Of a stretch of 64,000 nt of DNA, positions 20,203 through 29,053 are shown in pieces. The DNA is from Paenibacillus sp. AN1007. GTDB lineage: Bacteria; Bacillota; Bacilli; Paenibacillales; Paenibacillaceae. The notes beneath the pieces were generated by a model that saw nothing but the letters and a program-made list of their open reading frames with translations, did not search any database and was not told the origin of the DNA. The number at the start of each line of letters is the position of its first letter. Within the stretch, counting starts at the first letter, position 1. The stretch lies in NCBI RefSeq assembly GCF_040702995.1, contig NZ_CP159992.1:2319501-2383500 (forward strand), read 5' to 3'. The position numbers and the translations under genes were made by a program.

Positions 20203-23200
20203 TTAGAATTGGAAGTCCGTTTCTTCTTTTGGTTCGAATTTTGCAGCATAGGTTTCAATGATGTGGATATCTTGGATCATCCTATCCGGCTGACTCGTCA
20301 CTTGATCCAGTACATGCATATATCGTTCCACCCATTTTTTTGCACTTTCCGATTCAAATAAAGAGTGTGCATAATCAATCTTTATTTGAACAGGCATTCG
20401 ATCTTCTTCCAATATTGTAACGGTTAAGTCGAATTTGCTTTGTGTATGATGAAGCGGGTTCAGGCTCATACTCATCTCAGGAAGTTCCCACGTTTTGTCC
20501 ATCGGAAGAAATGTAAAAACAGTTTGAAACAGCTCCGACGATTTCCCACCAATATTTCTTATATTCTGTACTAGACGACTCAAAGGAAAGTATTGATTTT
20601 GCAGTGCTAGTAAAATCGATTTTTTCACCTCTCCAACTAAATTAGAGAATGAAGCATTCGAAGTTAACGTATGTCGAATCGGCATTGTATTAACAAACAT
20701 CCCACTTATTTTTTCTAAATCTGGATGCCATCTCCCCGACAAAGGCACACCTACGGTGATGTCCTCTTGGCCCGTGTACTTGATCATCATAATAAAATGC
20801 GCAGCCAACAAGACGCTGAATGTAGATGTTTTATGTTTGTCTGCAAGTGTGATTACACCTTGGGCAAGCTTCGTTGAGAAAGAGCATTCAAGTCTGCTAA
20901 CGCTGAATTCGTTAGAAGATCTTTTACCATCGGAAGGGAGTGCCCTAGGAATAGGGGCTTCGTTAATCACGGTCATCCAGTGCTTCTCTGCTTGAGCGTA
21001 TGCTTCTGTTTTTTCAAATTCTTTTTCCCAAACTGCATAATCCTTATATTGTAAAGTGAATTTAGGAACATCGATTTGCTGATACAGCTTGTTAAAGTCC
21101 GACATAAGTAATTGCATGGAGAAATGATCCGCAATGCAATGATGAAGATCGCCTAGCAGTACATAATTATTCTCATCAAGGCCGAGTAATCTTGCTCTAA
21201 ATAATGGTGCTTGACTTAGATCGAAGGGACGAATAAATTCATTCTTGTACTGGTTTAGCTCTGTAATGTTTATACAATTAAATTCGAGACGGAATGATAC
21301 TTCTTCATGAACAATCTGTCTGATTTCAGTTCCTTCAACACGTATACTTGTGCGTAATGCCTCGTGTTTTTGAATTAATTGTCTTAACGCAGATTCGATT
21401 TTTTGAACACATGTATTGCCTTTAATCCTGATTTCGAATGGTAAATTATATGCTGTATTGTTTTCTTCCCATTTGCTGCTCAAATAAATGCCCAATTGAG
21501 CTGAAGACAACGGATAGTCTTTAGATTGTGGTGCAGGCATAAGAGAAGGAAGCGTCTCCTTACCTTGCCCACCGGTCAAAAACGCTGCTAACTGACCAAG
21601 TGTCGGATAGCGAAAAACATCCTGAACTGTCGCTGAGATCCCCAGCTCTTTTTGAATGCCAATTACCAAATACATTGCTTGCAGCGAGTGGCCGCCGAGA
21701 TCTATAAAATGAACATTGGAATGAGGGGTTCCTTGCAATGAAAAAGTATCATTCCATACGTGCATGAGAACATGCTCCAATTCGCTTTGGGGCACAAAGA
21801 CATCATCTGATATATTATTTAATTCATCATTCCATGCAGGTATAGGTAACGATTTGATATCCAGCTTTCCATTATGGTTCTGAGGAAGCTGCTCCACTTG
21901 TATAAAAAAGCTAGGAACCATATAATCTGGCAGTCTGGATAATAGAAATGCTTTGATTCGTTGAGGGGAAAGTGTAATTTCTCCGACTAAGTACGCGCAT
22001 AAATACGGGATTTTTTCCTCCTCTTGGCTAACGATGACCGCGGCTGCAGCAACATCTGGAGCTAACAGTAAGTGGGATTCAACCTCTGCTAATTCAATCC
22101 GATATCCTCTAATTTTCACTTGACGATCCATACGTCCGAGGAACTCTAGGTGTCCATGTGCATCCCAGCGCCCAAGATCTCCAGTTCGGTACATTGTTTT
22201 GCCTGTTCCATCCGGATCAGAAACAAACCGATCGGCAGTCAAATGAGAACTGTTCCAATAGCCACGACCAACTCCATCTCCACTAATCCACAATTCTCCT
22301 GGAACCCCACGAGGTTTCAGACGGCCGGTATCGTCCATAATTTGAATTTTGACATTGTTGATTTCCTTGCCGATGCTAACTCCAGTAGTCTCGTTATATC
22401 GATATACAGTAGACCAGACGGTAGTCTCTGTTGGTCCGTAGAGGTTATACATTTCAGCACCGAGACTGTTTTTTACCAAGAGGGCCAGTTGTTCGGGTAA
22501 AGCCTCTCCACCAACTAAAACATCCGTTACGCTCTGCAGGCGTTTCGTATTTGCAGGGGAACTGAGCAATGTTTTCAGCCTCGTTGGCGTCATTTGTATA
22601 ATGCTGATTTCATGTCGTTCTATCAACTTACTTAAAAGAATGGGGTCTTTTTGCTCCAGGGCATCTGCCATAACCACTTTCATACCAACAACCAGAGGAA
22701 GCAAGGTCTCGACAATAAAAATATCAAAGGAGAACGTGGATAATGACAGCATTATTTTGTCTCGAGTCCAACCAAGCTTACGGTCAAATGAGCGAATAAA
22801 GTGTACAAGATTCCGATTTTCGATCATGACGCCTTTTGGTTTACCGGATGTCCCTGAGGTATACAAAATATAAGCTAGAGAATGTCCGATTTGTCTAATA
22901 TTCACGTCTTCGCATTCCCGCTGCACTTGATCTAATTCTGAAAGATGAATGAATTTGCATTCCCACTCCTGTTCATTAAGCATAGCTTGCGTGTGGTGAT
23001 CCACAATAACAAGCGGTGAGCGAGTATCCTCCCAGATGTCATTAATTCTTGTTAAAGGCAAGTCAGCGTCCATTGGTACGAAGGCTGCACCTGATTTTAG
23101 AATGGCAAGTACGGTGATGATTAGGTCAACCGATCTGTACAGGAATACACCAATCGGAACTTCGGGCCCGGCCTTGTTTTCAATTAGCAGCTGTGATAAG

Positions 23201-24729
23201 CGATTGGCACGATGATTGATGTCTTTATACGTCCACTCTTCTTCTCTGAACACAACCGCCAACTGATCAGGATTTTTTCTTACCTGCTCTTCAAACCACT
23301 GAGCATAGGTCAACTCCTGTCCAGTATCGTTTTCTACGAAAAATTTCTCTTGGCACTGAAGTGACATCGTTAAACTTTCCCGCTGTTTTAGTTCATTCTG
23401 ATGTAAATTAAGCAGTTCATTAACCGTCCTCTTCTGTTTATCACCCATGTGATTTAAAAAGAATACGAAATCTTGTAGTAGCCCTGTAATAAAATCTTCG
23501 TTGTAATCACTGGTGCGGTAAGAAATCGTGATCTTAATGTTTTCAAATGTCTGGACTCCAACAGATATCGGATAATGCGCATGTTCGTGGACGGTATGAG
23601 AATCAATAGTGAAATCACTAGATGATTTTTCCTGCCCATCCATTTGAATAAGCGGATAATTTTGCACGACTAATAAAGTATCCAATCCATGATCCGGGTT
23701 ATTCTCACCGATATCTTGCATTATTTGTCCGAGTGGATAGAAACTATGATTTTCACATTCTAGTAAAGATTGTTGGACCTGCTGAAGCAGATGCTGAACT
23801 GATTTACTCTCGTCCAGCTGTACGCGAAAAGGAAGCGTTCGGATAAAAAGCCCTACCATTTCAGTTATCCCTTCTATAGGGACATTTCGACCTGAAAATG
23901 TAGTACCAAAAAGGATATCTCTCCGGCAGCTATAGATATGCAGCACAGTTGACCAAGCAGCATAGATTAATCCAGCAATTGTCATCTCATATTTCTTAGC
24001 AGCATTACGCAAGGTTTCCGTTTGTAGTGAGGACAACTCGTGGATATGCTGCTTTGCGTCTACTGTGTTTAGAGTTCCAGTTGCGATAAAAGATTTGATC
24101 TGAGCATGTTCAAGGTTATTGAGCTTAGAAAGCCAATACCTCCTCTCCTGATCTAGATTTAAGTTATGTACGTATTTGATATAATCTATCATCCTTCTTT
24201 TTTTATGGATAACAGCTGGTTCATCCGACTTCAATCTTTCATATATTTCGGTGAATTCCTTGAGAATAATACCTGTGCTCCACCCGTCTAATAATATGTG
24301 GTGGTTACTGATCATCATCTCAAAATGATTTTGACTTACTTGAGTAAGATATACCCTAAATGGTACTTTCTCCTGTAAGTCGAACCCCTTTTGGCGATCA
24401 ACACTCCGTATTCCTTCCAATAGCTCTTCTGTTCTCAATTGATTCTCTGATTCTATAAGGTTAATGTGCAGTTCAAGTGGGTTTTCCTTTAAAATGATCT
24501 GAACGGGCTTTCTTAATCCTGACCAGCGAAAAAGCGAGCGTAGTGCTTCATTGGCTTCAATGACTTTGTGCCACGCTTGTTTGAATAAGTCAATATTCAC
24601 CGTGCCCATAAGAGAGATGCAGATTTGTTCAAAGTATGTCATAGAATTTTTTTCGTTCATACTATGGTATAAAATTCCTTCTTGAACAGGAGACAATGCG
24701 ACAATGTTTTCTATATTTTCCTTTTTAAT
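20203..24729 (-). CDS. First NRPS of the operon: C-A-T-C, probable ATT start
   Basis: Domains: C (SPVQEGILYHS start, HHILLDGWS near residue 143), A (core YTSGTSGKPKG near 618), carrier LGGHSL near 1014, then a complete second C domain whose catalytic motif reads HHCIADH, with His in place of the usual Gly. The A-domain code reads DIVQLGLVWK, closest to Gly types. The reading frame contains no ATG or GTG between an upstream TAA (24748-24750) and a TTG at 24694-24696. A strong GAGGAG Shine-Dalgarno at 24739-24744 sits nine bases before an ATT at 24727-24729. Starting there adds KKENIENIVA, the normal lead-in of a C domain, so I prefer ATT; TTG 24696 is the conservative alternative. The first C domain looks like those accepting an upstream donor, but no upstream module is encoded before it here, so its acyl or peptidyl donor is unknown. 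Confidence 0.9.
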   Translation of the reverse strand: MKKENIENIVALSPVQEGILYHSMNEKNSMTYFEQICISLMGTVNIDLFKQAWHKVIEANEALRSLFRWSGLRKPVQIILKENPLELHINLIESENQLRTEELLEGIRSVDRQKGFDLQEKVPFRVYLTQVSQNHFEMMISNHHILLDGWSTGIILKEFTEIYERLKSDEPAVIHKKRRMIDYIKYVHNLNLDQERRYWLSKLNNLEHAQIKSFIATGTLNTVDAKQHIHELSSLQTETLRNAAKKYEMTIAGLIYAAWSTVLHIYSCRRDILFGTTFSGRNVPIEGITEMVGLFIRTLPFRVQLDESKSVQHLLQQVQQSLLECENHSFYPLGQIMQDIGENNPDHGLDTLLVVQNYPLIQMDGQEKSSSDFTIDSHTVHEHAHYPISVGVQTFENIKITISYRTSDYNEDFITGLLQDFVFFLNHMGDKQKRTVNELLNLHQNELKQRESLTMSLQCQEKFFVENDTGQELTYAQWFEEQVRKNPDQLAVVFREEEWTYKDINHRANRLSQLLIENKAGPEVPIGVFLYRSVDLIITVLAILKSGAAFVPMDADLPLTRINDIWEDTRSPLVIVDHHTQAMLNEQEWECKFIHLSELDQVQRECEDVNIRQIGHSLAYILYTSGTSGKPKGVMIENRNLVHFIRSFDRKLGWTRDKIMLSLSTFSFDIFIVETLLPLVVGMKVVMADALEQKDPILLSKLIERHEISIIQMTPTRLKTLLSSPANTKRLQSVTDVLVGGEALPEQLALLVKNSLGAEMYNLYGPTETTVWSTVYRYNETTGVSIGKEINNVKIQIMDDTGRLKPRGVPGELWISGDGVGRGYWNSSHLTADRFVSDPDGTGKTMYRTGDLGRWDAHGHLEFLGRMDRQVKIRGYRIELAEVESHLLLAPDVAAAAVIVSQEEEKIPYLCAYLVGEITLSPQRIKAFLLSRLPDYMVPSFFIQVEQLPQNHNGKLDIKSLPIPAWNDELNNISDDVFVPQSELEHVLMHVWNDTFSLQGTPHSNVHFIDLGGHSLQAMYLVIGIQKELGISATVQDVFRYPTLGQLAAFLTGGQGKETLPSLMPAPQSKDYPLSSAQLGIYLSSKWEENNTAYNLPFEIRIKGNTCVQKIESALRQLIQKHEALRTSIRVEGTEIRQIVHEEVSFRLEFNCINITELNQYKNEFIRPFDLSQAPLFRARLLGLDENNYVLLGDLHHCIADHFSMQLLMSDFNKLYQQIDVPKFTLQYKDYAVWEKEFEKTEAYAQAEKHWMTVINEAPIPRALPSDGKRSSNEFSVSRLECSFSTKLAQGVITLADKHKTSTFSVLLAAHFIMMIKYTGQEDITVGVPLSGRWHPDLEKISGMFVNTMPIRHTLTSNASFSNLVGEVKKSILLALQNQYFPLSRLVQNIRNIGGKSSELFQTVFTFLPMDKTWELPEMSMSLNPLHHTQSKFDLTVTILEEDRMPVQIKIDYAHSLFESESAKKWVERYMHVLDQVTSQPDRMIQDIHIIETYAAKFEPKEETDFQF

Positions 24730-24788
24730 ATCGATCCACTCCTCGAATTACATAGGATGATTGAAATTATTGGATTTAATGTTTATGT

Positions 24789-24830
24789 TATTCAATTATA
24801 TAATATTATTCCTGTCGAAAGCTCGAAAAA
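24789..24830 (-). promoter_or_regulatory. Possible promoter region of the NRPS operon
   Basis: A very AT-rich stretch precedes the first NRPS gene. It contains a good -10-like TATAAT on the minus strand about 65-70 bases before the start, but no convincing -35 at 17 bp. Control by another factor is possible. This is an inference from composition and position only. Confidence 0.3.
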
Positions 24831-24880
24831 CATGTCGATTCTTTTTTAACTTATTTTGTTATATTTACAAATTATTCATT

Positions 24881-25246
24881 TTATGTGTTGTCTAATGATA
24901 TATTGATTCGCAAGAAGAATATTTGTAAAAAATCAGTCGAAAAACAACTGTTACTGTTACTGTTATGAAAATGGATACTTCGGTTACCGTAGTGGATTTC
25001 GTTCAACGTATCAATGACCGTGCTGCGGACCAGATGACCATACTTATGTTCTTCAGATTGAGTTGATTTCTGCAGAGTACCCTTGGATTGAAGCAGGCCC
25101 GTTTTGATATCATGCGAGATGTTCAAAATCCATTCCGCTTTCATCTGATCCAGCTTTTTCCGTTCCAGTTCACTTGCCTGAAGCTCCTCAATCAGCATGT
25201 TAACATTGTGAAACACGTCCTTATAGATGCTCTACGTTTGGAAGTG
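24881..25246 (-). pseudogene. Fragment of a BceS-like sensor histidine kinase
   Basis: The minus-strand frame reads IYKDVFHNVNMLIEEL, then ASELERKKLDQMKAEWI, then NISHDIKTGLLQSKG. This is the dimerisation/phospho-acceptor helix (His in NISHD) of intramembrane-sensing kinases that partner Bce-type ABC transporters. A TAG lies just upstream. Downstream of the His box the reading decays into low-complexity Asn/Ser/Phe with no ATPase domain. Neighbouring fragments of the transporter support a decayed bceRSAB-like module. The kinase identity is from motif memory, and the loss of function is plain. Confidence 0.7.
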
Positions 25247-25297
25247 TGCCCGGCAGTTCTTATGGGAGATCTGTTTTATTCCGTCAATAGGCGCCGT

Positions 25298-25322
25298 AAG
25301 CAGAAGGGCTAACCTTCTGCTT
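25298..25322. other. Perfect 10-bp hairpin
   Basis: AAGCAGAAGG and CCTTCTGCTT flank a five-base loop. There is no strong T run on either side, so it may be an old terminator between the fragments of the Bce-like module. Confidence 0.4.
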
Positions 25323-25366
25323 AACAAATAAGCGATGCAGAGCAATGGAACCGTCTCGGATAAAAG

Positions 25367-25551
25367 TTAGTTCAAGTCACCTTCAAGCTTTTGCTTTGCT
25401 GTTTCGGGGAGCTCGTCCGCCTGCACTTCATGGTAAGATTTGACCGAGCTCCCTTTCACATAGATTCTGCTGAATATCATTGAAGCGAAATAAGAAAATA
25501 ATTCATGAGATTATGTCGAATGTTCTTCCTTGCGATTTTAAACAGCGTCAT
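25367..25551 (-). pseudogene. Deletion chimera: start of a BceB-like permease joined to the end of a YxeA-family protein
   Basis: From the ATG at 25551 the frame reads MTLFKIARKNIRHNLMNYF, the characteristic cytosolic start and first helix of BceB-type ABC permeases. After a one-base shift it continues SYFASMIFS and then runs directly into RIYVKGSSVKSYHEVQADEL ... KLEGDLN and a stop at 25367. That latter part matches the C-terminal end of YxeA-family secreted proteins, which often accompany Bce transporters. A deletion therefore removed almost the whole permease and most of the YxeA gene and fused the stubs. It overlaps the end of the ATPase fragment as in normal bceAB operons (ATG inside the last codons). 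Confidence 0.65.
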
Positions 25552-25677
25552 GATGATCACCCCCGAGCGTCGCCAAAACTTCAATAATGACCGAAATGAC
25601 CGAAAAATGCTTGTCTTCCCAGTTCCGTCTTGTGAAGCTCCTTAAACAGTCTGCCGTCATTGATGAAAATGACCCGT
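25538..25677 (-). pseudogene. C-terminal fragment of a BceA-like ABC ATPase, frameshifted
   Basis: The frame reads RVIFINDGRLFKELHKTELG then RQAFF. After a one-base shift in a T run it continues as IIEVLATLGGDHHDAV and a stop at 25538. This is the C-terminal strand-helix of Bce-type ATPases. The rest of the gene is missing at the edge of repeat copy R1 (starting about 25691), so element insertion or recombination there may have truncated it. Confidence 0.65.
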
Positions 25678-25946
25678 TAGTTTCCTTTTACTTGAAAATA
25701 TTTAGATAACAATCTAATCGGTAATGACACAATGTTCTTGTCCTTCGCTTGGGACAAGAACTTGGTTCCTAAAAACAAAAAAGCCGCTATAGCAGCGACT
25801 TTGAATGGTACAATGTTCTTGTCCCTCGACAACAATCCAATACCAACTCCAGGGATAGCCATATATAACGCTAACCACATGATTGATAAAGCTAATGCGT
25901 TCAAAGGATTGTTTACTACCGATAGTGACAATCCAAGCAGTTCCAT
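25677..25946 (-). CDS. Small hydrophobic membrane ORF whose C-terminal half is encoded by repeat R1
   Basis: This is an 89-residue frame starting at an ATG with AAAGGAAG upstream. Residues 1-39 (MELLGLSLSVVNN ... MAIPGVGIGLL) form one or two membrane segments. From about residue 40 the protein is simply the reverse-strand translation of repeat copy R1 (RDKNIVPFKVAAIA ... KDKNIV). The N-terminal part may be the start of a real small membrane protein whose natural end was replaced by the repeat. I do not recognise the family, and it could be a chance frame. Confidence 0.35.
   Translation of the reverse strand: MELLGLSLSVVNNPLNALALSIMWLALYMAIPGVGIGLLSRDKNIVPFKVAAIAAFLFLGTKFLSQAKDKNIVSLPIRLLSKYFQVKGN
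25691..25838 (+). repeat. Dispersed intergenic element, copy R1
   Basis: It begins AATATTTAGATAACAATCTA, then ATGTTCTTGTCC, a seven-base loop, and GGGACAAGAACTTGGTTCC. Then follow AAAAAAGCCGCTATAGCAGC with a second hairpin, TTGAATGG and a further ATGTTCTTGTCC. The outer left arm of the large hairpin is missing compared with R2 and R7. It lies 3' of the small ORF ending near 25840. Confidence 0.85.
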
Positions 25947-26209
25947 TACATATCTTCCTTTCCTATAAGTACACCTGTTGTTCTCTTGTATTAGACCTTT
26001 CTTCTTTTCTAATCCAAAATCTTTCCTTCAACTTTCTCCTCATGACTTATTTGTTAAACTATCCTGCCCTTATGATACGGTTTGGCGTATTATCTTTAGA
26101 GCGAAATCGAAGGCACATAGTAGAGTGCCCTCGAGGTTCTTACTGTCTCTCTTTGGCAAGTTGGATAAACGAACTCAAATCTATCAACCAACCTTGTTGG
26201 GACACTCGT

Positions 26210-27194
26210 TCATTGTAAAGAACGTGCAAGTGCATCAACAGAGCTGCGGAAATCGGGTCTGCCGTCAGCCGTCCACAAAAGCGCTGTCACAAATGTATGG
26301 CGATTCGGATCGTACAGCGGATCTCCTACAATGTTCTTGTACGTTCTTGCGTGAAACACAAATAGCGTCTCTTCTTCGTCCTCTGAGACCGTAAAGGAAT
26401 TATGGCCGGGACCATACATTGATATGCTCTCATCGGTCGAGAGAACCGCTGTTTGCGACTTGCGCCATGAGGTGGCATCGAGCAAATCAGCATCCGCGTC
26501 GGCTTCAAGCAGCCCCATGCAATAATTGTAATCGGTGGCGCTAGCCGAGTAAGAGAGGAATACCCGATTACCCTTGCGAAGAAATGCCGCGCCTTCGTTC
26601 ACTTTATAACCAATGATCTCCCAGTCATATTCCGGCAGCGAAATCATCGTTTGCGGCCCAGTCAGCGTCCATGGATTGCTCATTTTAGATATATACAGAT
26701 TAGAGTTACCTTCAATATTTGGATCCTTTTGTGCCCATACGTAATAACGGCTGCCGTTATGCTCAAAGGTAGTGGCATCGAGGGCGAAGCTTTCCCATTC
26801 GGTACGAACCTGCCCTCTTTCCATCCAACTGCCTTGGAGCGGATTGGCATTTTCATTCTCCAGCACGTACATCCGGTGGTCGAACAAGCCTTCATTTGTT
26901 TCTGTCGTATGTGCTGCGAGCGAAATACACGTACCATTTGTTATCAATAAAATGCAGTTCGGGTGCCCAAATATTGGCACTAAGGATACCCGTCTCGCGC
27001 TTTCTCCAGATCACTACAGGAGTAGACGTAACAAGCTCTTCAAGGTTCTGAGCTCTACGGATTTCAATCCGATCATACTCCGGAACGGATGCTGCGAAGT
27101 AATAATAACCATCAGAATGTCGGTAAATAAAAGGATCAGCTCTCTGTTCAATTAATGGTTGAATGTCGTGTAACGCTCGTTGTTGGATTTCCAT
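26210..27194 (-). pseudogene. GH43-like glycosidase split by a frameshift
   Basis: The N-terminal piece starts at ATG 27194 and reads to WYVYFARSTYDRNK-stop at 26892. The second frame, overlapping it, supplies AAHTTETNEGLFDHRMYVLE and runs to the stop at 26210. Joining WYVYFA to AHTTETNEG restores a continuous protein of about 325 residues. Family features visible: Asp in RADPFIYR near residue 20 (predicted base), Asp in ALDATTF (pKa modulator) and Glu in NEGAAFL (acid), as in five-bladed-propeller GH43 arabinosidases and xylosidases. It is the last gene of the binding protein/permease operon, 28 bases after the second permease, so it should process the imported oligosaccharide if functional. 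No slippery site was noted at the shift. Confidence 0.8.
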
Positions 27195-27222
27195 CTTATC
27201 ACCCGTTTCGTCTTAATTTTTA

Positions 27223-28071
27223 CTACCCTTTAACAGCACCTGCAGTCATACCGTCTATGAAATATTTCTGGAAGGCAATAAACAGTATGAAAATTGGAAC
27301 GATGGAGAAGAAGGAGCCCACGATCAATAGGTCATAGTTATTGCCATAAGGAGTTAACAACGTTTTCAAACCGATTGGAAGTGTATATTTACTCTGATCT
27401 CCGAGTACCATGAATGGCCACAACAGATTATTCCAGCTATTCATCCCATTCAAAATAGCCATTGCCGCAAAGGATGGCTTCATAATCGGCATAATTAGTC
27501 TGAAATAAATCGCATATTCGTTTGCGCCATCAACCCGCCCAGATTGAATAATCTCTTTGGGTATGCTTCTTAGATATTGCCTGAAGAAAAATATTGTCGC
27601 GGCATTAGCTATACCCGGCAGAATGATTGCTGAATAGCTATTCACCATTCCCAAATCATTAATTAGGCTGTACAAAGGAACCAGCAGTATTTCAAAAGGC
27701 ACCATCATAATGAGCAAAACACATATAAAGAGGAAGTTCTTACCTTTAAATTGATATGCTGCAAAACCATATGCAACAAATGCGCTTACAAAAAGTGTTA
27801 AAACCACTTGAGCGATTGTTAAAATCATACTGTTCCAAAACCACACAAAATAATCATGTTCTCCAGTAAACAGAAAGATAAAATTATCAAAACTCATGAT
27901 TTCAAAATCCAAACTTAGGTTAAGACCATATCTAACTAATGATTCACCTGGTTTAAAGGAAGATAGGGCCACTGCGTAGAATGGGATCATAATTATAACG
28001 AATAGTATAATAAAGAAACAAATAATTACTATTCTAGAGATGAAATCACTCCTTGTCTGACTTCTGCCCAC
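27223..28071 (-). CDS. CUT1-family sugar ABC permease (MalG-like)
   Basis: A 282-residue inner-membrane protein with six predicted helices and the cytoplasmic EAA-like loop IIQSGRVDGANEYAIYFRLI before MPIMKP. An earlier in-frame GTG exists at 28101, but AGGAGGAGG lies just before the GTG at 28071, one base after the preceding permease stop, so I choose 28071. It pairs with the upstream MalF-like permease to form the transport channel. No ATPase gene is present, as is usual for CUT1 systems in Bacilli, which share an MsmX-type ATPase. The substrate is probably an arabinose- or xylose-containing oligosaccharide, judged from the GH43 gene that follows. Confidence 0.92.
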   Translation of the reverse strand: MGRSQTRSDFISRIVIICFFIILFVIIMIPFYAVALSSFKPGESLVRYGLNLSLDFEIMSFDNFIFLFTGEHDYFVWFWNSMILTIAQVVLTLFVSAFVAYGFAAYQFKGKNFLFICVLLIMMVPFEILLVPLYSLINDLGMVNSYSAIILPGIANAATIFFFRQYLRSIPKEIIQSGRVDGANEYAIYFRLIMPIMKPSFAAMAILNGMNSWNNLLWPFMVLGDQSKYTLPIGLKTLLTPYGNNYDLLIVGSFFSIVPIFILFIAFQKYFIDGMTAGAVKG

Positions 28072-28072
28072 T

Positions 28073-28969
28073 TTAATCCTCCTCCTTTTTGAACATTCCA
28101 CTAAATTTTAACTGTGTTAAATTGATAACCATAGCAATGACTAACAGAATGATACCAACCGAAGCTGCGTAACCCAGCTTATTCTGCTCAATCCCTTGTC
28201 TATACAGATATCCAACAATGGTTAAGCCAATATTTTGGGGTGATTTGTTACCGTTGAACATCATCAGACTCTCGGTAAACATGGCTAAACCTGCATAAAC
28301 ACTAATTGTGGTAACATATACCGTGGTCGGCTTCAATAATGGCATTGTGATCATTCTAAACTTCTGCCAAGCAGATGCACCGTCAATTGAGGCAGCCTCA
28401 TAATATTCATTGTCAATGTTTTTCAAACCGGATAGATAGTAAAGCATATTAACGCCTGTCCATCTCCAACATGCGAGGATTAACAGTGCTGCCATACTCC
28501 AATTTCCGTCTTTCAAAAATTTAATAGGTTCTACACCAAATAGACCCAGGAAACTGTTCATTAATGAACCTTCCATTTCACCGAATGTCAGGCGGAAAAT
28601 GGTACCCGCAACTGCGACAGATGTCAAGGCAGGGAGAAAGAACGAAGATTTAAAGAACTCTCTTCCCATCATTAACTTACTGTTAATCATAACGGCGAAT
28701 AACATGGGAAAGGGAATTAACAGCACTAAGGTTCCTAACATGTACACAACGCTATTTTTAATAGATATCAAAAACACTTTATCTGTAAGCAATTTCGAAT
28801 AATTCGCTTCACCAATCCATTTAGGATCCTGCCCCAACATCCTATCTTGAAAACTCATTACGAATGAATTTACAAGGGGGGAAAACCAGAATATCAAAAA
28901 TATGATTATAAATGGCAATACAAAAACATAAGGCGCAACTTTTTGAGAGTATACAAATTTCTTTATCAT
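28073..28969 (-). CDS. CUT1-family sugar ABC permease (MalF-like)
   Basis: A 298-residue membrane protein with about six helices. Its EAA motif reads YYEAASIDGASAWQKFRMIT before MPLLKP, which contacts the ATPase. It follows the binding-protein gene by about 85 bases and abuts the MalG-like gene. It acts as the first half of the permease heterodimer. Nothing odd is seen in the frame. Confidence 0.93.
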   Translation of the reverse strand: MIKKFVYSQKVAPYVFVLPFIIIFLIFWFSPLVNSFVMSFQDRMLGQDPKWIGEANYSKLLTDKVFLISIKNSVVYMLGTLVLLIPFPMLFAVMINSKLMMGREFFKSSFFLPALTSVAVAGTIFRLTFGEMEGSLMNSFLGLFGVEPIKFLKDGNWSMAALLILACWRWTGVNMLYYLSGLKNIDNEYYEAASIDGASAWQKFRMITMPLLKPTTVYVTTISVYAGLAMFTESLMMFNGNKSPQNIGLTIVGYLYRQGIEQNKLGYAASVGIILLVIAMVINLTQLKFSGMFKKEED

Positions 28970-29053
28970 ATTCTCAATCTCCCTTGACTATGGTTAAACC
29001 TGCCGACCACTATACCTGCCAACAGGTTTAATCGAATCATTTGCTTATTATAT

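Noticed and set aside
756..23000. Many plus-strand open frames of 60-125 codons inside 1-24.7 kb
   Set aside because: They are antisense shadows of the continuous minus-strand NRPS/PKS frames. They have no RBS and no recognisable motifs.
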